The position numbers and the translations under genes were made by a program. This document shows, piece by piece, positions 1-5,156 of a stretch of DNA of 6,029 nucleotides (positions within the stretch are counted from its first letter, which is position 1; each line of letters starts with the position of its first letter). This stretch comes from Atopobiaceae bacterium (GTDB taxonomy: Bacteria > Actinomycetota > Coriobacteriia > Coriobacteriales > Atopobiaceae): contig JAFWLX010000129.1 of the NCBI GenBank assembly GCA_017510875.1, positions 1 through 6,029 of the forward strand, read 5' to 3'. The notes below the pieces were generated by a model, which saw only the letters and a program-made list of their open reading frames with translations, was not told the DNA's origin and did not search any database.

Positions 1-292
1 GGTTTTCACAACCCAGCTTGAGAAGAGCCGCGAGGCAGTTGATGTATCGAGTATTCGCGGTGCTTACGCAGAAGCGATGACTGAGTATATGACTAACAAC
101 CAGGAAAAGGTTGAAAAAACAACTACTGGTGCAAAGCAGAAGCTACCGGAGTGGCAGACTACCGCTATCGATTGGAGTTTTTTGGGAACTGGTGCAACTG
201 CCCCGACCGCTAAGACAGATGGAACTGGTTATACAGTGACGGTCGAACCGACGAGTTCCACCAACGCGACACCTAAGATAACCGTTTCCTAG
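1..292 (+). CDS. Type IV pilin, C-terminal part (5' end outside window)
   Basis: The frame is open from base 2 to a TAG at 290-292, giving 96 visible residues. It begins VFTTQLEKSREAVD, the segment that directly follows the hydrophobic helix in type IV pilins. Over the first 30 residues it is identical at 20 positions to the complete pilin encoded at 2059-2466, and the remaining lengths are close (96 versus 94 residues), so the missing part should be a prepilin leader plus hydrophobic N-terminus of about 40 residues. The C-terminal half is rich in Thr, Ser and Gly with an EWQTT segment and a beta-strand-like TGYTVTVEP tail. It has no cysteine, so there is no disulfide-bonded D-loop as in many Gram-negative pilins. 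An intrinsic terminator follows 38 bases downstream. Role: pilus subunit assembled at the membrane. Whether it is major or minor cannot be told. An internal ATG at 77 is not the start, because homology extends upstream of it. Confidence 0.85.
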   Translation, partial: VFTTQLEKSREAVDVSSIRGAYAEAMTEYMTNNQEKVEKTTTGAKQKLPEWQTTAIDWSFLGTGATAPTAKTDGTGYTVTVEPTSSTNATPKITVS

Positions 293-326
293 GGTTGAAG
301 ACTTGCGTGCTAGCTTTATACCCTGT

Positions 327-365
327 AAAAGAGAAGCCACTTTAATTCGAGTGGCTTCTCTTTAT
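327..365 (+). terminator. Intrinsic terminator of the plus-strand pilin
   Basis: A perfect 10-bp stem, GAGAAGCCAC (331-340) with GTGGCTTCTC (351-360), encloses a 10-base loop. It is extended by AAA (328-330) pairing with TTT (361-363) and is followed by a T-rich stretch. The position 38 bases after the pilin stop fits termination of that gene. Confidence 0.85.
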
Positions 366-704
366 CTATTTCGATGATTTGGATGATGTTTGTCAACATG
401 ATTACTCTGGGCAACAATGCAAGCATTCCGAATCATGGATTTACGAAGCATTCAAACGATAAGCTTGTAGCAATCTGACTCCAGTTGTTAACTCACTGGT
501 TTAATGCCTACTCCCGTTACAGTAATGGTGACGATGTTCTTTGACTCTCAAGGACCAGCGTCTGATGACGGGCAGTGAATTTGCTCCCTCTGGCGCTGTG
601 CCATTGTGCCATTGATGTCATGGTATACGCATTCTTTATCGGTGCATTACAAGACATCGGGCTGGAAAGAAGACGGAATAATCGGCATGGACGTCTTCGG
701 CATG
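366..704. other. Gene-free stretch, possibly decayed pilin sequence
   Basis: No convincing gene is present. Reading frames on both strands are short and lack good ribosome binding sites. The plus strand has a 34-codon frame at 374-478 (starting MIWMMF), and the minus strand a 64-codon frame at 517-711 with Arg/Ser-rich composition and no recognisable family. Two fragments recall pilin C-termini. One is a minus-strand frame ending IVTITVTGVGIKPVS then stop near 491-535. The other is a plus-strand frame with SGWKEDGIIGMDV near 655-700, comparable to the GWQTTGDLKIGEVDV segment of the pilin relic at 842-1235. Both resemblances are short and could be chance. A small tandem duplication, TGTGCCAT twice, lies near 597-612. 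Confidence 0.4.
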
Positions 705-768
705 CACGCATTATGATAACAAGGGCGTCACTCTTACGAGAGTGACGCTCTTGTTATCATAATGCGTG
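705..768. terminator. Very long hairpin, probable bidirectional terminator
   Basis: Bases 705-734 pair with 739-768 over 30 bp. The only imperfection is one G-T (G-U in RNA) position at 724/749, and the loop is TACG (735-738), of the stable UNCG-like tetraloop type. Core stems GGGCGTCACTCT / AGAGTGACGCTC are followed by CTTGTTATC-like tracts on both strands. It lies between a plus-strand pilin and a minus-strand pilin relic that point at each other, so it could stop transcription from both sides, although the plus-strand gene already has a terminator at 327-365. The T-tracts are imperfect and partly base-paired inside the stem. The unusual stem length also allows other roles, such as a small mobile-repeat copy. 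Confidence 0.65.
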
Positions 769-841
769 AGTAGAGCGACCTAACAACTCAACCCAAACAC
801 ATTCTTTATACTGTTATTGAAACATATCCTGCTGTAGCGCC

Positions 842-1235
842 CTAAGTGGGAACCCAGGATACAGTAACCGACACACCCTTGCCAACAGCCAGTCGCGAGA
901 CATCAACCTCGCCAATCTTCAAATCACCGGTTGTTTGCCAACCGTTCTGCTGCTGTTTGAGCGCTACTGTCCTTTTGATACTATCAGAGGTGTCATCCAG
1001 AAGACCCTCTGCCGACACTTCAGCGTATGCTGCGCGTATATTGGACAGGTCCGTAGCCTCACGTGCCTTCTCCAACTGGTTTGTGAAAATAGGGATGCTG
1101 ATGGCAGCCAACACGGCGGCCAGACAACACCAGGCATGAAATCTGTGGGAAATTGGCGGCCGATTACTGCGCACACTCCTCTTTCGCTCTTTCCACCCTT
1201 TTTAAGAAGTTTCCATCCCTACGCAAAAAGCCCAT
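842..1235 (-). pseudogene. Type IV pilin relic with disrupted N-terminus
   Basis: From about 1100 down to the TAG at 842-844 a frame encodes IPIFTNQLEKAREATD followed by a normal pilin body containing GWQTTG and ending SVTVSWVPT. The first 30 residues from IFTNQ match the complete pilin (2059-2466) at 20 positions. The upstream part is wrong for a pilin. The frame reads RFHAWCCLAAVLAAIS where a G-F-T-L-x-E cleavage site and a longer hydrophobic stretch are expected. The only available starts are GTG codons at 1174 or 1176, sitting about two bases behind an AGAGGAG. A different frame, from ATG at 1235, carries what looks like the leader (FLKRVERAKEEC, similar in spacing to ILKARKEALEERG) but hits TAA just before the cleavage region. 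I read this as one ancestral gene broken by at least one frameshift plus substitutions around 1110-1165. A translated short form would lack the prepilin peptidase signal and could not be processed normally. A silent donor cassette is an alternative. Confidence 0.7.
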
Positions 1236-1323
1236 GGGAAGCTCGGCGCCATCCCTGAGATTGTCTGCTCTGATTCAGATTTTTTCCAAGAGGTTTTAGC
1301 CCTGCGCTTCCTGAAATTACCGG

Positions 1324-1351
1324 TTGGTTTTTCTTCTCGCTTGCGTATAAT
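1324..1351 (+). promoter_or_regulatory. Promoter of the antitoxin-toxin pair
   Basis: The -10 box is a perfect TATAAT at 1346-1351. The best -35 candidate is TTGGTT at 1324-1329 with a 16-base spacer; it matches the consensus only at TTG. Transcription would start near 1358, inside the palindrome at 1354-1372, leaving a leader of about 40 bases before the antitoxin ATG. Confidence 0.7.
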
Positions 1352-1353
1352 AG

Positions 1354-1372
1354 AAGTAGGGATTCCCTACTT
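1354..1372. promoter_or_regulatory. Perfect 19-base palindrome, probable antitoxin operator
   Basis: AAGTAGGGA and TCCCTACTT are exact 9-base inverted repeats around one central T. The palindrome begins three bases after the -10 box and covers the expected transcription start, where a bound repressor would block initiation. AbrB-fold antitoxins of toxin-antitoxin pairs commonly repress their own promoter by binding such palindromes as dimers. That the neighbouring AbrB-fold protein is the ligand is inferred from position. Confidence 0.65.
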
Positions 1373-1400
1373 TCCTACATTATGATTGGAGGTTTTTTAT

Positions 1401-1685
1401 ATGGCAAGTACCGCATTCGTGAACGACGCGAGAGTCATGGCTAAGGGTCAGGTCACCATTCCGAAAAATGTCCGCGCTGCCCTCGGGGTTGAAAGCGGCG
1501 ACCGTGTTACCTTCATTGTAGACGGAACGAATGTGCGCGTGGTTAACTCTGCCGTATATGCCCTGATGCGCTTTCAGGAGCAGATGAGCGGTGAGACTGA
1601 GAAGGTTGGCCTGCTTAAGGAAGAAGCTGTTGCAGAATGGATCACGCAATCTCGCCGCGAGGATAATGCCGAATGTGGATCATGA
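1401..1685 (+). CDS. AbrB/SpoVT-fold antitoxin (VapB-like)
   Basis: A 94-residue protein starting at ATG 1401, eight bases after GGAGG (1388-1392). An in-frame TTG at 1386 overlaps this ribosome binding site and is not a credible start. Residues about 10-51 form the swapped-hairpin AbrB/MazE DNA-binding domain, with the hallmark ARVMAKGQVTIPKNVRAALG followed by GDRVTF and a short beta strand. The C-terminal half (about 52-94, with YALMRFQEQM and EEAVAEWITQSRRE) is predicted to be a toxin-wrapping helical tail. Such proteins neutralise a PIN ribonuclease in the cytoplasm and repress their own operon; a promoter and perfect palindrome lie directly upstream. The stop codon overlaps the ATG of the PIN-domain remnant as ATGA, the usual translational coupling of antitoxin and toxin. 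The gene looks intact although its toxin is not, so it may now be an orphan regulator or a protection gene against a toxin encoded elsewhere. Family assignment is firm; the exact subfamily is not. Confidence 0.87.
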   Translation: MASTAFVNDARVMAKGQVTIPKNVRAALGVESGDRVTFIVDGTNVRVVNSAVYALMRFQEQMSGETEKVGLLKEEAVAEWITQSRREDNAECGS

Positions 1686-1822
1686 TCGACACCAACATCT
1701 TTATCTCTGCTGCACTCTTTCCGAAAGGACGTGCTGCGGAAGCTCTGTATATGACCAAAAGAGCCGGACTGCTCTCCTGGCTGCAAGGCTCCCTTAAGCC
1801 TCACCGGTCAAATAAAATGTGA
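1682..1822 (+). pseudogene. Truncated PIN-domain toxin (VapC-like remnant)
   Basis: The frame starts at ATG 1682, overlapping the antitoxin stop, and ends at TGA 1820-1822 after 46 codons. It opens MIDTNIFISAALFPKGR, the first strand of a PIN nuclease with the first metal-binding aspartate (D3) and the conserved T-N. The following AAEALYMTK also fits the family. After roughly residue 27 the sequence (LLSWLQGSLKPH) no longer looks like a PIN domain. Known PIN toxins are about 130-150 residues and need three or four acidic residues, the others in the middle and C-terminal parts; these are missing. I did not find the missing part in other frames nearby, so a deletion or rearrangement with a junction around 1760 is more likely than a simple frameshift. 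It should be inactive as a ribonuclease. Confidence 0.75.
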
Positions 1823-1911
1823 GTGCTCCTGGGTGACCTCCGCGCAAAGCACCGTGACGGCGTCCGCAAGAGCCGCTGCACGGTCATCGGCTAACGCGGC
1901 AAACCCAACGC

Positions 1912-1951
1912 AAAGAAGCGCACCCTCAGGCATGCGAGAGTGCGCTTCTTT
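1912..1951. terminator. Strong hairpin, probable terminator (first of two)
   Basis: AAAGAAGCGCAC (1912-1923) pairs perfectly with GTGCGCTTCTTT (1940-1951) over 12 bp. A partial inner CTC/GAG pairing follows inside the 16-base loop. The stem ends in CTTCTTT on the plus strand and in CTTCTTTG on the minus strand, so it can work in either direction. It lies about 90 bases after the truncated toxin and would terminate the antitoxin transcript. Confidence 0.75.
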
Positions 1952-1961
1952 CTGCCAAGGA

Positions 1962-1995
1962 AAAGGCCCTGTCCACATGTATGGACAGGGCCTTT
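1962..1995. terminator. Strong hairpin, probable terminator (second of two)
   Basis: AAAGGCCCTGTCCA (1962-1975) pairs perfectly with TGGACAGGGCCTTT (1982-1995) over 14 bp with a six-base loop. On the minus strand the stem is followed by a T-rich CCTTTTCCTTGG, so it best suits termination of the pilin gene at 2059-2466. A weaker third hairpin, GCCACCC (2000-2006) with GGGTGGC (2029-2035), lies between it and the pilin stop. Confidence 0.8.
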
Positions 1996-2058
1996 GTAAG
2001 CCACCCTACTCCCTTTCCCGGAGAGGAGGGGTGGCCAGTAGTGTGTTTTATTTCGTAA

Positions 2059-2466
2059 TTAAGATACGCTTACGGTGCCATCTGCAGCAACAGTGACGGT
2101 ATACTGACCACTTGTCTTCGCGGGAATACTAACTGGTGTATCAGTACCATTGACACGGGAGTGAATCACTGCCTGATCTGCTCCCATCTGCCAACCGGCT
2201 TCCTTTTGCTGAACAGGAGCTGTAGCAGTTTTCGCTTCCTTCGCACCAGTAGCAAGATAATCGGCCGTAGCTTCTGCATAAGCTGCACGTACATTAGAGA
2301 TATCAGTAGCTTCACGGCTACGCTCCAACTGGGTTGTGAAAACCGGAATCGCAATCGCTACCAACACGGCGATGATGGCAACGACAATCAGAAGCTCAGC
2401 AAGGGTGAAACCCTTGTTGCCACGCTCCTCCAGAGCCTCCTTGCGAGCCTTAAGAATATCAAGCAT
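2059..2466 (-). CDS. Type IV prepilin, complete
   Basis: A 135-residue prepilin. The ATG at 2466 is chosen because AAGGAGG (2473-2479) lies six bases upstream; the frame stays open for 14 more codons but has no better start. The class III leader is 19 residues, charged, and ends in ERGNKG. Cleavage by a prepilin peptidase after G19 would give a 116-residue mature protein starting F-T-L-A-E, with the conserved glutamate at mature position 5. The hydrophobic helix runs through LLIVVAIIAVLVAIAIPVF (about 25-43), which anchors the subunit in the membrane before assembly and forms the fibre core afterwards. The amphipathic segment TTQLERSREATD follows, then a small Thr/Ala-rich beta domain with GWQMG and a terminal QYTVTVAADGTVSVS strand pair. 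It contains no cysteine. It lies downstream of pilC in the same direction, separated by a terminator-like hairpin, so it probably has its own promoter. Of the three pilins here it is the only one seen whole and intact. Confidence 0.93.
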   Translation of the reverse strand: MLDILKARKEALEERGNKGFTLAELLIVVAIIAVLVAIAIPVFTTQLERSREATDISNVRAAYAEATADYLATGAKEAKTATAPVQQKEAGWQMGADQAVIHSRVNGTDTPVSIPAKTSGQYTVTVAADGTVSVS

Positions 2467-2472
2467 TTTTGT

Positions 2473-2479
2473 CCTCCTT
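2473..2479 (-). promoter_or_regulatory. Ribosome binding site of the complete pilin
   Basis: A full AAGGAGG on the minus strand sits six bases before the ATG at 2466. It fixes the start and excludes the longer in-frame reading that begins at 2508. Confidence 0.85.
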
Positions 2480-2725
2480 GGGTCGGGTATCGAAGGCCCA
2501 CATGCCATCGATTTACTGATGGTATTTTACCCCAAAATGTTGTGGCAGTGTTGCATCACTGGGCACTATAAGCGGCTTTTTTGCTTACATTCGCGTTGCT
2601 TCTTTGACGTTTGTGCAGATTCCAGAATTGGTACCTTTACCAGCACTTCTTGATTCATGAGAGGGTTCCGGCGACCACCAATCTCCCCTCTTATGCCGCC
2701 ACCCACACGCTAAAACCGAAGAGAA
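2480..2725 (-). other. Upstream region of the complete pilin
   Basis: No gene is visible. A separate promoter is expected because a terminator-like hairpin isolates the pilin from pilC. The best -10 candidate on the minus strand is TAAAAT (2524-2529), which would give a leader of about 50 bases. No good -35 box is found at 16-18 bases from it. TATAGT near 2570 is another weak -10. A small inverted repeat, CAGTG / CACTG (2546-2561, six-base centre), lies just upstream of the first candidate and could be a regulator site. None of these is secure. Confidence 0.3.
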
Positions 2726-2768
2726 GGATGGCTCCAACGAATCGGCAAACGAGCCATTGGAGTCATCC
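2726..2768 (-). terminator. Terminator of the pilB-pilT-pilC operon
   Basis: On the minus strand GGATGACTCCAA pairs with TTGGAGCCATCC over 12 bp with one G-U position, around a 19-base loop, and is followed by the T-rich TTCTCTTCGGTTTT. It starts 21 bases after the pilC stop. A shorter stem (TGGCTC 2729-2734 with GAGCCA 2751-2756) overlaps the left arm and is an alternative fold. Confidence 0.65.
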
Positions 2769-2789
2769 CTCGTAGCAAATCGATCAAGT

Positions 2790-4010
2790 TTAGCCGGCTA
2801 TGCCACCATCGCCGTACATGGAGAACATGGGCATGTACACGGCCAGAAGCAGGATGAATACCATCGCACCTAAGAACACGATGATCGCGGGCTCTAGGAT
2901 AGCAAGCGCGTTGGCGGTAGCCGTCTCAACCTCATCGTCATAGTACTCGGCAATAACGTCCAGCGTGCTCTCTAGCGCACCGGTCTGCTCGCCTACTGCC
3001 GTCATCTCTATGCACAGGTCGGGGAAAACGCCCTCTTCGGCCATGGCTGACGCCAGCGTACGGCCAGCCTCGAGCGCGGGTATCGTGTTGGCAAGCGAGT
3101 GGCCCATATAGTAGTTGGTCATGGATCGCGCCGTAACGCCCACGGCACGCACAATGGCCAAACCCGCAGCCATCATTACGCTCATGGTGCCCGCATACTC
3201 GCTAGCCGCTCCCATAACGGTAATCTTGCCTAACACCGGGATATAGGTACCCCACTCGCTCCACTTTAGGCGGAACTCCTCGTTCTTAAGAGCAAACTTG
3301 ATGCCAATGAAAATGCCAATGATAATCATGGCCAGCAGCCACCACCAGCGCGTAAAGAAGTGCGAAGTTCCAATGACGATACGCGTGGGCAGCGGAAGCT
3401 CCATGTCCATGCCTTGATAGGTCTCGGTAAACAGCGGCACGGCAAAGATCATGATGATGGCTATGACCACCACGGCAAGCGCAATAACAAAGGTGGGATA
3501 GACAAGTGCGCTCTTGACCTTGGCCTTTGTCTTGCTCGTCTTCTCGTAGTACTTGCTCAGACGCAAGAACACCGTCTCGAGCGCACCCGAATCCTCGCCC
3601 GCTCGCACGGACTCGATAAAGGTGACCGGCAGTCCCTTGCCGTTCTTCTCTAGGCTTGATGCCAAGCCGTATCCTGCCGCCACGTCGTCTGCCGCATTCT
3701 TGAGTACTTTGGACAAGGTCTTGTCTTCAGTCTGGCTGGCAATCAGCTGGAGCGTGCGGGTGATGGGCAAGCCTGCCTTTAGCAGGATGGCAAACTGGTT
3801 ACAGGTGATTGCCAGCGCCTTTTCTTTGGTTTTGCCACCACCGATGGTCAGGTCCATGTTAAGGACCGAATCGCCCACCTCGTCGAGCTTCTCGACGATA
3901 AGACCGTCGCCGCGCAGCGTGCTGATGGCTTCCTCCGCTGAATTTGCCTCAGCAACGCCCTCAACCTTATTGCCTTGATCCGAGCGAGCTATGTATTTAA
4001 ACGTCTTCAC
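2790..4010 (-). CDS. pilC: PilC, type IV pilus inner-membrane platform protein
   Basis: A 406-residue member of the type II secretion F (T2SSF) family, at its usual length. PilC is the integral-membrane platform on which the PilB and PilT motors act to add or remove pilin subunits. Two copies of the T2SSF domain are visible. The first spans about 64-187, with the motif AGEDSGALETVFLRLSKYYE (137-156). The second spans about 267-390, with the matching motif GEQTGALESTLDVIAEYYDD (340-359). Three membrane segments lie at about 168-194, 222-241 and 367-393. The start is GTG at 4010: an in-frame TAA lies immediately upstream, and the next Met is about 50 residues in and would remove conserved sequence. 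The ribosome binding site is weak (AAAGG at 4021-4025, ten bases away). Thirty bases separate it from pilT, so the two genes are surely co-transcribed. The N-terminal 60 residues form the small cytoplasmic domain typical of PilC. No disruption is seen. Confidence 0.95.
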   Translation of the reverse strand: MKTFKYIARSDQGNKVEGVAEANSAEEAISTLRGDGLIVEKLDEVGDSVLNMDLTIGGGKTKEKALAITCNQFAILLKAGLPITRTLQLIASQTEDKTLSKVLKNAADDVAAGYGLASSLEKNGKGLPVTFIESVRAGEDSGALETVFLRLSKYYEKTSKTKAKVKSALVYPTFVIALAVVVIAIIMIFAVPLFTETYQGMDMELPLPTRIVIGTSHFFTRWWWLLAMIIIGIFIGIKFALKNEEFRLKWSEWGTYIPVLGKITVMGAASEYAGTMSVMMAAGLAIVRAVGVTARSMTNYYMGHSLANTIPALEAGRTLASAMAEEGVFPDLCIEMTAVGEQTGALESTLDVIAEYYDDEVETATANALAILEPAIIVFLGAMVFILLLAVYMPMFSMYGDGGIAG

Positions 4011-4040
4011 TTACGTGATGCCTTTCTCGCCAGTTGCGGC

Positions 4041-5093
4041 CTAGCGCACCAGACGCTTGAGATACTCGGGGTCACGCGCGGCCTCAAGAGCCGTCTGGCG
4101 CGAGATAACACGAGAGCGTACCATCTGAACGAGCATGTTGTCCATGGTAATGGAACCAAGCTCGGCTGTGGTTGCCAACGTGTTTTCAATCTGCGGTGTT
4201 TTGCCCTCACGAATGAGGTTACGGATGGCTGGGTTCACGATCATGACCTCGCATGCCGCCGCACGGCCAGTGCCACTGGCACGTGGGAGCAGTTGCTGCG
4301 AGAGAACCGCGCGCAGCACCATGGAAAGCTGCAGGCGAATCTGGCGCTGGCGACCCTCGGGAAACACGTCTACCAGGCGGTCGATGGAGTCAGCGGCGCT
4401 CTGCGTGTGCAAGGTGCCAAACACCAGGTGTCCCGTCTCGGCTGCGGTAAGTGCCGTCTCGATGGTGTCGAGGTCACGCATCTCGCCGATGAGGATGACG
4501 TCGGGGTCCTCACGCAGAATGGCACGCAGGCCCTCAGCGTAGCTTACGGTGTCGCGACCTATCTCGCGCTGGTCGATGGAGCATAGCTTGGGCTGGTAGA
4601 TGTACTCGATGGGGTCCTCAAGCGTGATGATGTGGTCATGCTTGGTAAGGTTTATGGTGTTGAGGATGGAAGCCAGCGTGGTGGACTTACCGGAGCCCGT
4701 CTCGCCTGTTACCAGCACAATGCCTTTGTTGTAGTTGGGGAACTCCTGCACTACTGGCGGAAGGCCAAGGCTCGAGAGCTCGGGAATCTTGTTTGAGAGC
4801 AGACGGATGGCCAAGCACACCGAGCGCATGGACTGGTAGATGTTAAGACGGCAGCGCACGTGCCCAGCGTAAGTGCCTGCCATGTCAAGCTCGCCCATGT
4901 TGGCAATGGCATCGTAGGCATCCCCTGCCGCGTCGCGGGCTATGGCCTCGCACTCAGGAGCAGTGAGGATGTGGTCGTCCATATCGGTAAGCTGTCCGTC
5001 CACACGGAAGCGTACCGGCAGGCCAGCGGCAATGTGCACGTCCGAGGTACGGGCAGCCTCTGCGGTGGCAACGATTGTATCCATCAGTCCCAT
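4041..5093 (-). CDS. pilT: PilT, pilus retraction ATPase
   Basis: A 350-residue hexameric secretion ATPase of the PilT branch; family members are usually about 340-370. It drives pilus disassembly and retraction from the cytoplasmic face, powering twitching motility, surface sensing and often DNA uptake. The PAS-like N-terminal domain is at about 1-105, with SDVHIAAGLPVRFRVDG at its start. The RecA-like ATPase domain contains Walker A GETGSGKST (130-138, Lys136), the Asp box ITLEDPIEY (156-164), Walker B VILIGEMRD (199-207) and the His box TGHLVFGTLHT (220-230). PilT rather than PilB is indicated by LIGEMRD, by the C-terminal AIRNLIREGKTPQIENTL (289-306), by the absence of a Cys4 zinc site and by the short N-terminus. 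The ATG at 5093 has AAGGAGG (5102-5108) eight bases upstream. It sits between pilB (63-base gap) and pilC (30-base gap) in one operon. All catalytic residues are present. Confidence 0.96.
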   Translation of the reverse strand: MGLMDTIVATAEAARTSDVHIAAGLPVRFRVDGQLTDMDDHILTAPECEAIARDAAGDAYDAIANMGELDMAGTYAGHVRCRLNIYQSMRSVCLAIRLLSNKIPELSSLGLPPVVQEFPNYNKGIVLVTGETGSGKSTTLASILNTINLTKHDHIITLEDPIEYIYQPKLCSIDQREIGRDTVSYAEGLRAILREDPDVILIGEMRDLDTIETALTAAETGHLVFGTLHTQSAADSIDRLVDVFPEGRQRQIRLQLSMVLRAVLSQQLLPRASGTGRAAACEVMIVNPAIRNLIREGKTPQIENTLATTAELGSITMDNMLVQMVRSRVISRQTALEAARDPEYLKRLVR

Positions 5094-5156
5094 CGTGGGT
5101 TCCTCCTTAACGTTAGGCGGATGCGAACGCAGACACGGAGCCTACGCAGGTGATTG

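Noticed and set aside
517..711. 64-residue minus-strand frame in the gene-free stretch
   Set aside because: The start lies inside the long hairpin, the composition is Arg/Ser-rich, and there is neither a ribosome binding site nor similarity to any family I recognise.
935..1258. 107-residue and 97-residue plus-strand frames across the pilin relic
   Set aside because: They are antisense to a recognisable pilin body and show no family features.
1386..1400. TTG start five codons upstream of the antitoxin ATG
   Set aside because: It overlaps the GGAGG that serves the ATG at 1401, so the five-residue extension is not credible.
1833..2096. 87-residue plus-strand frame starting MTSAQSTV
   Set aside because: It runs through two perfect terminator hairpins and into the 3' end of the pilin on the other strand. 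It has Ala/Ser low-complexity sequence and no ribosome binding site.
2467..2508. 14-residue N-terminal extension of the complete pilin
   Set aside because: The AAGGAGG at 2473-2479 lies inside it at the correct distance for the ATG at 2466, and the leader from 2466 already has a normal length.
3975..4586. 203-residue plus-strand frame opposite pilT and the start of pilC
   Set aside because: It is antisense to the strongly conserved pilT frame, has no ribosome binding site and no recognisable domain; a shadow of the codon use of pilT.
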